Source: B69-G16 sp964501905 (GTDB lineage: Archaea; Thermoproteota; Thermoprotei; Thermofilales; B69-G16). Taken from it: a DNA stretch of 64,000 nt. A program made the translations under genes and the position numbers. The number at the start of each line of letters is the position of its first letter. Position 1 is the stretch's first letter. Positions 17,037 to 25,094 of this stretch are shown here, piece by piece. The stretch spans positions 1 to 64,000 of the forward strand of contig CAZCTW010000005.1 in the NCBI GenBank assembly GCA_964501905.1, read 5' to 3'. Below the pieces are notes generated by a model. It saw nothing but the letters and a program-made list of their open reading frames with translations. It did no database searches and was not told the origin of the DNA.

Positions 17037-18491
17037 ATGGTTACAACTCCCTTAAGGGAGTTGCTATCCAAGGTTGAAGGAATTTTAGAATATGCAGCGT
17101 TTAAAGATGGGGCTCTAATAGACTCCAGAGCCGACGCCAATACCCTGGGTTTATTTAAGGAATTCGTGTCTAAGCTTAAACCCGAGGACGAGTTTTTCGT
17201 AGATAAAAACTCGCGCATACTCATCTACAACGCGAAGCCCCTGGTTTTGGCTTTTAAGTACGAAGCGCCTGAAGGCTGGGTTATATACCAATTGAGGAGG
17301 ATGGTGAGAGGGGAGGGAGCAAAGGTTTTAGCTGGATTTTTAGAGGAAAGGGCAGAGTCGATTTCGGCTAGAAGGGGCTCCGCCGAGATTCGCGCGGAAG
17401 TTCAAACTTTAATAGCGGAGGGGGTTTTGGAAAAAGCTAAGGAGAAGGTGGTGGTTTACGAAGACCCCTCTGGGTACAAGGTTGAAGTTAAAGTTCCGCT
17501 GGAGGATAGGGCCGACGTAGATAGGTATAGGCTTGAACTCGGACTACCCGAATACTTAAATTTAAACGAGCCTCCATTGAGGAAGGCTGTAGCTTCTCTC
17601 TGGCTTGCTTTTAAAGCTCCAGAACTCGACAAGCTTTTCCCCGAGGCTTTGCTTAAACAGTTTAAAGAAAGACTTAAGGTTTTAGCGGGAGGAGACGTAG
17701 CTTTTAAAATACTGTCCCCTAGCCTAAACGACTCCAATTCCCCCTTCTACCAACCAGTAGAGGAGGTTTTCTTCGTCGCCCATAGGAGGCATATGAAACA
17801 GTTTTTAAACCTGCTTTTACTCCAGGGAAGGCTTCTCGGAGATTTCCACTTATACTTCTTGACGGAGGAGGATAGGACTTTTAATAAAATGCTGAGAATT
17901 CTCTCGCCGCTACATGTTTTAAGAGTCTCCACTTTAAAAACCGAAGGAGCTGGCGTCGAAGTAGAAGCTGTTGAAATACATGGGGAGCACGTACTATACC
18001 AGCACCTAGCGAAGTGTAGAGAAGCGACGTTAAATCCCGGAGATTACCTCTACGCGTTGCCGAGGGAGATAGCCTTGCTTTCAAAGCTTATGAAGATAAG
18101 GGAGGTCGACGAGAAAACCTTGCGTTCGATGAGCGAGAAGGATAGATTATCGATTCTCGGCGTCGCCCCCTACGACTACAACAAGATCATAGTCGGCATG
18201 AGTTTTAGAGATATGATCTACTGCTACGCGCTCATAAAAGACAGCTATATAAGCCTCGGCAAGGATTGCATAAATTTCGGAAATTACGGAGCAATACTAC
18301 GTAAAGATCCAAAATTCGCGACCACGGTTAGAGCCAACATGGAAAATCTATTAAACCGTGTAGAAGTCTTGTACGAGTTGGGAGTAGACGAGATGACTAT
18401 AGACGCTATTAAATCGAAAATTAAACGACTACTAGATTTTACCCCGCGCGTATCCAAAAAATGGAGCGGTCCATGGTGGAGCAAAACATAA
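17037..18491 (+). CDS. Hypothetical soluble protein, 484 aa
   Basis: I do not recognise this protein. It has no signal peptide or membrane helices. Residues 1-90 (EGILEYAAFKDGALIDSRAD ... WVIYQLRRM) have the alpha/beta look and GALIDSR motif of Roadblock/LC7-type domains, but this is tentative. The rest is a mixed, charged domain with Trp/Tyr-rich stretches (FYQPVEEVFFVAHRRHMKQF; GVAPYDYNKIIVGMSFRDMI) and a basic Trp-rich C-terminus (SKKWSGPWWSKT). It is flanked by decayed toxin genes on both sides and has its own promoter region. Codon use resembles the neighbouring intact genes, and the long open frame supports a real product. Confidence 0.65.
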   Translation: MVTTPLRELLSKVEGILEYAAFKDGALIDSRADANTLGLFKEFVSKLKPEDEFFVDKNSRILIYNAKPLVLAFKYEAPEGWVIYQLRRMVRGEGAKVLAGFLEERAESISARRGSAEIRAEVQTLIAEGVLEKAKEKVVVYEDPSGYKVEVKVPLEDRADVDRYRLELGLPEYLNLNEPPLRKAVASLWLAFKAPELDKLFPEALLKQFKERLKVLAGGDVAFKILSPSLNDSNSPFYQPVEEVFFVAHRRHMKQFLNLLLLQGRLLGDFHLYFLTEEDRTFNKMLRILSPLHVLRVSTLKTEGAGVEVEAVEIHGEHVLYQHLAKCREATLNPGDYLYALPREIALLSKLMKIREVDEKTLRSMSEKDRLSILGVAPYDYNKIIVGMSFRDMIYCYALIKDSYISLGKDCINFGNYGAILRKDPKFATTVRANMENLLNRVEVLYELGVDEMTIDAIKSKIKRLLDFTPRVSKKWSGPWWSKT

Positions 18492-18612
18492 GTGATACCT
18501 TGCATTACCTATTACTACAAAGCTTCAAGGTTAATAAACTCTATCTTCATGCTTAATTTTGTAATTTTTCGGCTTGATTTCTTTCTTTGAAGTTTTCGTG
18601 CAATGTAAATGG

Positions 18613-18913
18613 CTAACGTATGTAGTCGTTAAATTCTCTATATCTCCTGTCATCCTCTAGAAGCATTTTAACGGCACTTCGATAGATGCCTAGAGGTTCG
18701 GCAAAGTAGTAAATCCGCGGTCCTCTAGGTACTCATCTATCTTTGCTAGAATAATCTCCATATCTATGCCCAACTTAGACGCTGCCCAGAAGTACTCGTG
18801 TATAACTATCGACGGCATGAAGACCTCTTTAGCCTGTCGAGCAATCTACAAGCTTCTTCATGTCGTTCAGAATCCTCATAGATGAGAACGTTTGTATCAG
18901 GAAGTAGCTTCAT
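18613..18913 (-). pseudogene. Decayed VapC (PIN) toxin
   Basis: The frame starts MKLLPDTNVLIYEDSERHEE at 18913, a textbook PIN start with catalytic Asp6. It shifts near 18853 (AKEVFMPSIVIHEYFWAASK continues in another frame), and shifts again near 18720 (RIYYFAEPLGIYRSAVKMLL) to a TAG at 18613. Adding one G to GG and one C to CC restores a single frame. The C-terminal part of the PIN domain, with the last acidic residues, is missing as well. Its start overlaps the antitoxin remnant by 17 nt, as in intact vapBC operons. It may be true decay or base-calling error in short homopolymers; the truncation favours decay. Confidence 0.65.
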
Positions 18914-19123
18914 CTAAAGCCTCCTCGATAAACTTCTCCATTTCCTCTACGCTGATTTTCCTGCCAAGCCGAACGGTAATTCTCTTCTTCCTAATAGGCA
19001 CGATCTTAGCTACGCCCTCAAACTCGTCGTATACTACTCTAAAAGGTCACCTTCTTTGATGCCGAGTTTCTCTCTAACAGCGGCGGGAATAGTTATTTGG
19101 TAGTTACGAGTAACTTTAACCAC
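18897..19123 (-). pseudogene. Frameshifted VapB (AbrB/SpoVT-type) antitoxin
   Basis: From the GTG at 19123 the frame reads VVKVTRNYQITIPAAVREKL followed by GIKEGDLLE and a stop. In the next frame the protein continues as VYDEFEGVAKIVPIRKKR to an acidic, toxin-binding-like C-terminus ending at 18897. One extra A in the AAAA run near 19045-19048 would restore GDLFRVVYDEFEGVAKI, an intact swapped-hairpin AbrB domain. The pair with the PIN remnant downstream is a classic vapBC layout. A TATA-like element (TTATATACTAG on the minus strand) lies near 19155-19172. Confidence 0.65.
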
Positions 19124-19217
19124 TTTGCTTACGAAAACACCTACTAACTTTCATGATATACTAGTATATAATCACTTCTAGTAATCCTATCGCCTACGAG
19201 TCGGGGATAAACATATA

Positions 19218-19245
19218 TATCGAAATTCGATATCGAAATTCGATA
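19218..19245 (+). promoter_or_regulatory. Palindromic operator at the PadR gene
   Basis: TATCGAAATTCGATA occurs twice, overlapping, ending 3 nt before the ATG at 19249. A matching pair of TATCGAA/TTCGATA arms lies at the other PadR gene (43741-43772). It probably binds the PadR product and overlaps the TATA and start region, so binding would block transcription. Confidence 0.7.
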
Positions 19246-19248
19246 AAT

Positions 19249-19680
19249 ATGGTTTACCCTCTCGCTTGGGTTAAGAGAAGTCCGTTAAGGTATATAGTGC
19301 TTTGCATGCTTAGAGAAAAGCCTATGGCGGGCATGGACATTATAAGGGAGTTGGAAAGATTGACTCTCGGCTTTTGGCGCCCTTCCCCGGGCACGATATA
19401 CCCTCTGCTTAAGTCGTTAGAGAACGAAGGGCTTGTGTACCACGAGGAGGAGGACAGCAGGAAGGTGTACAGGCTCACGGAGAAAGGCGAGGAGATAGCT
19501 AAAGAAGCTTCGACTCTACTCCCGGCTAGAACCCTGGAGGACGTAGTCGACCGCTTTGAGTCCTTGACGAACTACCTACAGGATTACGTAGCGGAGTTCG
19601 GCGCTTTGCCGGAAAGTGTAAGGCGTAGGCTGATGGCCGTTATCAAAGATTTAGAAAAAATCGTGGAGGTGGGTTCATGA
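19249..19680 (+). CDS. PadR-family transcriptional regulator
   Basis: The 143-aa product has the PadR winged helix: SPLRYIVLCMLREKPMAGMD, IIRELERLTLGFWRPSPGTI, YPLLKSLENEGLVYHEEED, SRKVYRLTEKGEEIAKE. A C-terminal helical dimerisation part follows (about 85-143). PadR proteins are usually repressors of adjacent genes. The transcript is leaderless or nearly so, and the start codon lies next to a doubled palindrome that is probably its own operator. Its stop overlaps the ATG of the next gene (ATGA). It heads an operon with a secreted CARDB-like protein, an FtsX/MacB permease and an ABC ATPase, which it presumably controls. Confidence 0.88.
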   Translation: MVYPLAWVKRSPLRYIVLCMLREKPMAGMDIIRELERLTLGFWRPSPGTIYPLLKSLENEGLVYHEEEDSRKVYRLTEKGEEIAKEASTLLPARTLEDVVDRFESLTNYLQDYVAEFGALPESVRRRLMAVIKDLEKIVEVGS

Positions 19681-21230
19681 AAAGGTCGGCGTTAATAATT
19701 ATCGCAATACTACTGGCTACTCTGGCGCTGTCGAGAGCTCCGGCAGAGCCTGGGAAGAAATTCGTGTTGAACTCGGCTAAGTGGTCTAGACTACCGGTTG
19801 GAGAGGGGGGAGTAGCTATTTTAAATCTCGAAGTGGCGTACTATGGAGATGAATCTCTGCTAGACGTTAAAGCTAAGCTATCGCTTAAGTGCGGCGCTAA
19901 GGTAATACCCCCTGACACCGTAATAGTGGGGTCCTGGGATCCGGGCACCGTGAAAATATTAACTTTCCTCGTTAATACGAGCGGCGTATTCGGCGAGTGC
20001 CCGGCGACTCTCTATATAAACTATGAAGGAGTTGCACGCCGCAGAGCTTTCGGCTATGAAACCGTAGCGGTACACGGGGACGGGTCAATAGACTTTAAGC
20101 TATCATTCTACGGGAACCCCTCTGTTTCGGTCTCCATATCTCCTAGCACTGTTGTAGGCGATACACTAAACGTTTTAACAATTACTTTAAGAAATGCCGG
20201 CACGGGGGACGCTCTAGATTTCTCAGCCACGATTACATTCACGGGAGCCGCCGTTCTAGACGTAGAACAGCCCCTTAAGGTGAAAGCAGATAAGCTATCG
20301 CCGGGCGAGAGCGTAGAAGCGAAGGTTTCCCTAATACCGTTTTCCCAGCAAGTCTCTATGAACGTGAAAGCCGACTACGTAGACGCTTACGGCAACAATA
20401 GGATAGATCAATTCACAGTGATGATTCCAACTGCTTCAGGGGCAGCCGTGGTGATCCTAGCCCAGCCTAATAGGTTAAAGGCGGGCTCTTCTAATACAGT
20501 TACTTTAGAGGTTAGGAATATAGGCGATACCCCCCTGAAAAATGCTATCCTACAGATACACGCGGTTCAGAACTCACAGATGGTGATAGAGCCTCAATTT
20601 ATAGAATTGGGGGATTTAGAGCCGGGGGAGTCGAAGAAGTTCGACGTTGTCGTTAGCGTGCCTAATATAGCCATGGGGGCTCAAAACATAGCCTATACCC
20701 TAACTTATAGGAACGAGCAGGGGACGAAGATATCTATTAAAGATTCCTTTAACGTGTTCGTCGTAGAGCAGGCCCAGCTGGCGATAACATCCGTAGAGGT
20801 AGTTCCGTCAAAGCCTAAGGTCGGCGACACGGTTATAGTATCGCTAACTCTAATAAACCTAGGTTCTCAAGCTCTAAACAGGGTAAACGTAACGGCTGAG
20901 CCTTCACAGGCTCTGAAACCGCTGAGGAAAACCTACTATTTCCTAGGGCAGGTTCAACCTCAATCGCCTATGAGCGTTCCTTTCTCGTTTAAAGCGTTGA
21001 ATAGTGGGAGGCACGTCGTCGAGTTTAAGGCGGTGTGCGAGGATATATACGGGGTTGAGTGGACTATTACTAAAACTTTAGAAATTGAAATTCTAGAAAA
21101 AGCCCCTCTAAACAGTGGAGAAGAGAAGGAGAGGCCTATGCTCGGCGATTATCTAATCCCAGTCGTCGCGGCGCTAGCCGTCGCCGCGCTGGCGTTCTAT
21201 ATTTTCAGTAGAAGGAAGAGGGGTAGGTGA
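19677..21230 (+). CDS. Membrane-anchored surface protein with CARDB/S-layer-type repeats, ABC partner
   Basis: The 517-aa product has a signal peptide (1-22) and several beta-sandwich repeats of the CARDB / COG1361 type. Each shows a pattern like VGDTLNVLTITLRNAGTGDA, KAGSSNTVTLEVRNIGDTPL or VGDTVIVSLTLINLGSQALN, with LEPGESKKFDVVV. A C-terminal membrane helix and RRKRGR tail follow (about 495-517). Such proteins accompany MacB/FtsX-like transporters in archaea and may be the extracellular substrate-binding or stalk part. It is translationally coupled to PadR upstream and to the permease downstream. The substrate is unknown. Confidence 0.82.
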   Translation: MKRSALIIIAILLATLALSRAPAEPGKKFVLNSAKWSRLPVGEGGVAILNLEVAYYGDESLLDVKAKLSLKCGAKVIPPDTVIVGSWDPGTVKILTFLVNTSGVFGECPATLYINYEGVARRRAFGYETVAVHGDGSIDFKLSFYGNPSVSVSISPSTVVGDTLNVLTITLRNAGTGDALDFSATITFTGAAVLDVEQPLKVKADKLSPGESVEAKVSLIPFSQQVSMNVKADYVDAYGNNRIDQFTVMIPTASGAAVVILAQPNRLKAGSSNTVTLEVRNIGDTPLKNAILQIHAVQNSQMVIEPQFIELGDLEPGESKKFDVVVSVPNIAMGAQNIAYTLTYRNEQGTKISIKDSFNVFVVEQAQLAITSVEVVPSKPKVGDTVIVSLTLINLGSQALNRVNVTAEPSQALKPLRKTYYFLGQVQPQSPMSVPFSFKALNSGRHVVEFKAVCEDIYGVEWTITKTLEIEILEKAPLNSGEEKERPMLGDYLIPVVAALAVAALAFYIFSRRKRGR

Positions 21231-22420
21231 CATTTTTGAAGTTATCCGATTACTCCTTCCTAGCGCTCGCCAGTTTAAAAGAGAGGAGGGGGAGGACTCT
21301 AGGAGCTATACTGGGAGTTATGATAGCCGTTATAGCTTTATCTCTGGCTTTAGGCGTTGGCGAGTCTTTCCGAATAGCTTTTAAAGAGCAGATGGAGAAA
21401 ACGTTAGCTGCGAACTCCGTATACGTCTTCAGCACCGTGGGGATAACGGACGCGGATCTAGCCTACTACAGGAGCATATACGGCGTCAAGGAGGTCTTCG
21501 GCATAGCCGTTAGAACGGCTAAACTCATAGATCCATCGGGCGTTAAAACAGTAACTTTAATAGCTATCGAGCCTGAGTGGTTGCCGGATTTTCTCGGAGT
21601 GACCAGCTTAGAGGATTTGATAGAGGAAGGCTCCTACGATTTAAACGGGCTGGGGGTTATAGTGGGTAGCGACGTGTGGAAAGACCCTCAGACTGGTCAG
21701 AAGTTGAGGGATGTAGGCGAGACGGTCTCGATTCAGGTTATGGGAGGGAAGAACAAGCAGGTAACCTTATTCATTATAGGCTTGGCTAAGGAAACGGGAG
21801 GGTTTAGAGGGCCTCATACAAACCCCGACAACGCCATATACATTGAGCCCGACGCCTTTTTCACCTTTATAGCTAAAAGGAGGGTGTACAATTTAGCCAT
21901 GATAGTGGCGGAGGATTTCGAACTCGTCGGGGCTATAGAGGAGGAGGTTAGAGCTTTATCGCCCCCGCACGCTAGGGTGTTCTCCCCCGCCACGATGATC
22001 AACCAAGTAGGAATTTTCGTGACTTCTCTACAGACTATACTAGCTATAATATCCTCTGTCGGCATAGGCGTTACGGCGCTCTGGGTTTTCGACAGCATGA
22101 CTATAAGCGTCGTCCAGAGGACTAGGGAGATAGGGATATTGAAAGCCATAGGCTTTAAGTCTAGGGATATACTGTTGCTGTTTTTAACCGAGGCTGTGGT
22201 TATATCGGTTATAGGCTCTATTTCCGGGGTAGTGGCGGCCTTGCTCCTCTCCTCGCTGATTAAAATACCCGTATTCGGATATTCTCTTAAAGCCACTATA
22301 ACCCCCTCTATAATCTCCACTTCGATAGCTCTGCCTATCCTAGCAAATTTGGCGGCTTCCCTCATCCCGGCTAGGAGAGCGGCGAAGCTAGACCCTGTGA
22401 GGGCGCTTAGGTATGAGTAG
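21227..22420 (+). CDS. FtsX/MacB-like ABC transporter permease
   Basis: The 397-aa product has the MacB plan. An N-terminal membrane helix follows LKERRGRTLGAILGVMIAVI. A large extracellular MacB-PCD-type domain spans about residues 45-255, and three C-terminal helices of the FtsX domain include VVQRTREIGILKAIGFKSRD and the ending LIPARRAAKLDPVRALRYE. Such permeases couple ATP hydrolysis to mechanical work on extracytoplasmic partners or to export. The start may be the GTG at 21227 (after GAGGGG) or the TTG at 21236 (after GGTGA). It overlaps the ATPase gene by 8 nt. Confidence 0.9.
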   Translation: MTFLKLSDYSFLALASLKERRGRTLGAILGVMIAVIALSLALGVGESFRIAFKEQMEKTLAANSVYVFSTVGITDADLAYYRSIYGVKEVFGIAVRTAKLIDPSGVKTVTLIAIEPEWLPDFLGVTSLEDLIEEGSYDLNGLGVIVGSDVWKDPQTGQKLRDVGETVSIQVMGGKNKQVTLFIIGLAKETGGFRGPHTNPDNAIYIEPDAFFTFIAKRRVYNLAMIVAEDFELVGAIEEEVRALSPPHARVFSPATMINQVGIFVTSLQTILAIISSVGIGVTALWVFDSMTISVVQRTREIGILKAIGFKSRDILLLFLTEAVVISVIGSISGVVAALLLSSLIKIPVFGYSLKATITPSIISTSIALPILANLAASLIPARRAAKLDPVRALRYE

Positions 22421-23141
22421 CTTCGTAACGGTTAGGGACGTGTGGAAGATATACGAGATGGACGGGGTTAGAGTAGAGGCTCTTAGAGGCGCGACCTTCG
22501 AAGTTGAAAAGGGAGAGTTCTTGGGGATAGTAGGTCCTTCGGGCAGCGGCAAGAGCACCCTGCTGCACATAGTCGGTGGGCTCGATAGGCCGAGTAGGGG
22601 CGAAGTCGAAGTCGACGGAATTAAAATTAGCGGATTATCGGACGACGAGCTCAGCGAATATAGGAACAGAATAGTGGGCTTCGTATTCCAAATGTTCTAC
22701 CTAATTCCCAGGTTTACGGCCTTACAAAACGTGGAGTTGCCTCTCATAGCGCGGGGTGTGCCGAAGGAGGAGAGGAGGAAGAGGGCTTTAGAAGCTCTCG
22801 AAATGGTCGGACTGGAAGACAGAGCGTTCCATAAGCCTAATCAATTGAGCGGGGGAGAACAGCAGAGAGTAGCCATAGCCAGGGCTATAGTTGGAAAGCC
22901 TAAGCTCTTGCTGGCGGACGAGCCTACAGGCAACTTGGATTCGGAAAGCGCCAAATCCGTAATGGAGGTTTTCAAAGAGTTGAATAGAAAGCACGGCATA
23001 ACGGTAATCTTGGTTACTCACAACTTAGGCTTGGTATGGTACTGCGATAGAGTGATAAAGCTAACGGATGGGCGCGTAGAGAGGATATATGGAATTGGGG
23101 AATACGAGGAAATGCTAAGTTCGTTCATAAAAAGCGAGTAA
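22413..23141 (+). CDS. ABC transporter ATPase, LolD/MacB type
   Basis: The 242-aa ATPase has Walker A GPSGSGKST, the Q-loop region VGFVFQMFYLIPRFTALQN, signature LSGGEQQRVAIARA, Walker B LLLADEPTGNLD, and the H-loop in VTHNLGLVWYC. The GNLD and EYRNR features place it in the LolD/MacB/FtsE subfamily that works with FtsX-fold permeases, here the preceding gene. It completes the PadR operon. A stretch before the next start (23142-23195) separates it from the Lrp gene. Confidence 0.93.
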   Translation: MSSFVTVRDVWKIYEMDGVRVEALRGATFEVEKGEFLGIVGPSGSGKSTLLHIVGGLDRPSRGEVEVDGIKISGLSDDELSEYRNRIVGFVFQMFYLIPRFTALQNVELPLIARGVPKEERRKRALEALEMVGLEDRAFHKPNQLSGGEQQRVAIARAIVGKPKLLLADEPTGNLDSESAKSVMEVFKELNRKHGITVILVTHNLGLVWYCDRVIKLTDGRVERIYGIGEYEEMLSSFIKSE

Positions 23142-23195
23142 GCGAAGTTAGAGTCTAAAAATTCCGTTAATTAAATAACTCTGCTAACGTCTAAA

Positions 23196-23663
23196 ATGGT
23201 TATGGGCGAAGTAACCGAATTAGACGAGTTGGATTGGCAAATACTTAGAGAGCTAGCTCACAATTCTAGACAATCCTTAAGAAAGCTAGCTAAGAAAATC
23301 GGAGTTTCGGTAAACACCGTATCTGCTAGAATTAAAGAGCTTGAGAAGAGGGGGGTTATAAAGAAGTACACGATAGTTGTGGATTACGAAAAGCTGGGCT
23401 TCGATTTAACCGCCATAATAGAAGTCTCTATCTTGAAGGGGAAGCTTATGAAAGTCGAGAAGGATATAGCCCGCCTACCCGGAGTCTGCGCCGTCTACGA
23501 CGTAACCGGCTTAACAGACGCCATGGTTATAGCTAGAGTTAAAAATAGGCGGGAATTGAACAAACTAGTAAAGACGATACTATCTATGGAGTACGTAGAC
23601 AGAACCAACACGCATGTAGTGTTGAATACCGTGAAGGAATCTTTCGAATCAATACTATACTAG
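23196..23663 (+). CDS. Lrp/AsnC-family transcriptional regulator
   Basis: The 155-aa product has an N-terminal winged helix (LDELDWQILRELAHNSRQSL, RKLAKKIGVSVNTVSARIKEL, EKRGVIKKYTIVVD) and a C-terminal RAM/AsnC effector domain (VCAVYDVTGLTDAMVIARV). Length and layout are normal for archaeal Lrp proteins that bind amino acids or act as global regulators. The ATG at 23202 is an alternative to 23196. It has an A/T-rich upstream (TTAATTAAATAA) as promoter. No clear link to neighbours. T-rich tracts after it (23713-23735) may end transcription. Confidence 0.9.
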   Translation: MVMGEVTELDELDWQILRELAHNSRQSLRKLAKKIGVSVNTVSARIKELEKRGVIKKYTIVVDYEKLGFDLTAIIEVSILKGKLMKVEKDIARLPGVCAVYDVTGLTDAMVIARVKNRRELNKLVKTILSMEYVDRTNTHVVLNTVKESFESILY

Positions 23664-23800
23664 CAAGACATGTAGCGATATAATGAAATTTTAAAGAAAT
23701 TCGCGAATTTCAGTTTTTCCCAGATTTCAGTTTTTCTTCTAAAATTTTCCTTATAATCCGAAGTTCCTGTAGGATAAGTTTTAAAATCCGAAACTTCCGC

Positions 23801-23977
23801 CTAGGCTTCGACGACTATAAGGGCATAAGCCTTAACTCTAGCCATAATTTCATTCTTTAAATTTTCGTAATCCTCTACGTATACGAGCTCGGCCTCAGCC
23901 GTTCTAGCGGCTTTAATACCTTGTTCATCATTAAAATAACGGTTTAAATTTGATAAACCTGACGGGATCTTAGTGGA
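23801..23977 (-). pseudogene. Fragment of an unidentified gene
   Basis: A start-less minus-strand frame reads IPSGLSNLNRYFNDEQGIKA then ARTAEAELVYVEDYENLKNE and IMARVKAYALIVVEA before a TAG at 23801. The amino-acid pattern is protein-like, but a TAG precedes it and no start codon is present. I cannot assign a family. It lies in the gap between the Lrp and MarR-like genes; the rest of that gap is T-rich spacer. Confidence 0.3.
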
Positions 23978-23986
23978 GTGCGGCTA

Positions 23987-24433
23987 CTATATTCCTAGAA
24001 GTCTTCTAGCCTTGTTCTTCAACTTTACAACTTTTCTCCTATTTTCTCTGTACTGGTATATTAATCCGAGCTTCTCCAGTTTACGCGTAATCCTAGAAAC
24101 CTTAGCGTGGGAAAAACCTGTGAGTTCGACGAGTTGGGAATGGGATAGTTCTCCCTTCTCGGCGACCAACTCTAGTATTTTCCTCTCACTCTCGTTTAAA
24201 AAGTGGTAGACGTCGTCCCTGTCCATTAAAACAATGGGTTGAGGAGTGAAGAAAATGATAGAAAGCAATAACGCTGTGATGCCCACCGCTACTAGTATGA
24301 GAGCTATAAGAGCTGGTAAACCCGTTATACCTGCATAGACTAAAAGTATGCCTATACCGGAGAGTAGAATTAGTAAACTGGCGAAAAACAGCGAATATCC
24401 TATTAAACTCGAATATCTCTTACCCGTCAACAT
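23987..24433 (-). CDS. Membrane-anchored MarR-type HTH regulator
   Basis: The product (about 148 aa) has two membrane helices at its N-terminus (about 11-33 and 38-60). A cytoplasmic winged helix follows: LNESERKILELVAEKGELSH, SQLVELTGFSHAKVSRITRK, LEKLGLIYQYRENRRKVVKL. It therefore looks like a one-component regulator tethered to the membrane, a layout seen in several archaeal HTH proteins. I prefer the ATG at 24433, about 25 nt from a TATA-like TTTATAATA; the GTG at 24442 would add three residues. It is monocistronic and its target genes are unknown. Confidence 0.78.
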   Translation of the reverse strand: MLTGKRYSSLIGYSLFFASLLILLSGIGILLVYAGITGLPALIALILVAVGITALLLSIIFFTPQPIVLMDRDDVYHFLNESERKILELVAEKGELSHSQLVELTGFSHAKVSRITRKLEKLGLIYQYRENRRKVVKLKNKARRLLGI

Positions 24434-24585
24434 CGTCAACACTTGGATATTATAAATATGAATATAAGAAATTTTCCTTTAAACAATTATAAAAATGTTT
24501 TATCATCTGCTTAATATCTCATGTGAAAAATAAAGAAAAAGATTCACTTTATTAATACCTATTCCTTTTACTTTACTAGATATAC

Positions 24586-24939
24586 ATGGCGGTTCAAACC
24601 CTCTTAGCAATAGAAAGAAAGAAAAATCCCTACATGAGAGAGCTTAAAAAAGAAGTATTAAAAAGAACGCTAGCCGTATCGAGGGTTTTGTTAAACTCCG
24701 CCCGCTCCAAAACCTTCTCGATAAAGCTCAAAACCCTCATACGTTATGGTTACATATCTTACATCAGGAATACAACAGATATTAACATGTTAAAAGGGCT
24801 GATGTCAAGACTCTACCCGCCCAGGGAAATAGTAAATCAGCACTTCTACCGAGAGCTCGAAAGCGCCTTACTCAGAAACTTCAAAGTAAAAATTATGAAA
24901 CGAGGCTCACATAGATACGCCATCTTTATAAAATCCTAA
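24586..24939 (+). CDS. Hypothetical small basic protein
   Basis: I do not recognise this 117-aa protein. It is rich in Lys and Arg, mainly helical, without signal peptide or membrane helix, and ends in a beta-like FKVKIMKRGSHRYAIFIKS. The charge suggests nucleic-acid binding, but no motif proves it. It has an upstream A/T-rich TATA-like region (CTTTATTAAT near 24549), a leaderless-type start and a clear T7 terminator, so it is a single-gene transcript. It sits between two regulators. Confidence 0.55.
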   Translation: MAVQTLLAIERKKNPYMRELKKEVLKRTLAVSRVLLNSARSKTFSIKLKTLIRYGYISYIRNTTDINMLKGLMSRLYPPREIVNQHFYRELESALLRNFKVKIMKRGSHRYAIFIKS

Positions 24940-24941
24940 TC

Positions 24942-24948
24942 TTTTTTT
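24942..24948 (+). terminator. Poly-T terminator
   Basis: A T7 run begins 3 nt after the stop at 24939. Confidence 0.5.
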
Positions 24949-25007
24949 ACCTAACCTATTCATTATTTTTATTTTTCGAAAATTGATAAGGGGCACTCAG
25001 GGTAAAT

Positions 25008-25017
25008 CTTATATAAT
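25008..25017 (+). promoter_or_regulatory. TATA box of the ArsR/bactofilin-like operon
   Basis: CTTATATAAT is a strong archaeal TATA box. It predicts a transcription start near 25035-25042, inside or just before the palindrome at 25041-25058. Confidence 0.6.
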
Positions 25018-25040
25018 AGGTATTTATTAGATTTGATTGG

Positions 25041-25058
25041 TATCAATTAAAATTGATA
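25041..25058 (+). promoter_or_regulatory. Perfect palindromic operator before the ArsR-like gene
   Basis: TATCAATT-AA-AATTGATA is a perfect inverted repeat with a 2-nt spacer, between the TATA box and the Shine-Dalgarno of the ArsR-like gene. Position and symmetry suggest autoregulation by the dimeric ArsR-type product. Confidence 0.6.
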
Positions 25059-25094
25059 GTGGAGGCGTCTGGGCTTGTACAGGAGGTTAGGAGC

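Noticed and set aside
21814..22365. 183-codon antisense frame inside the FtsX-like permease gene
   Set aside because: The plus-strand permease is clear; the antisense frame is a product of codon composition with no recognisable domain.
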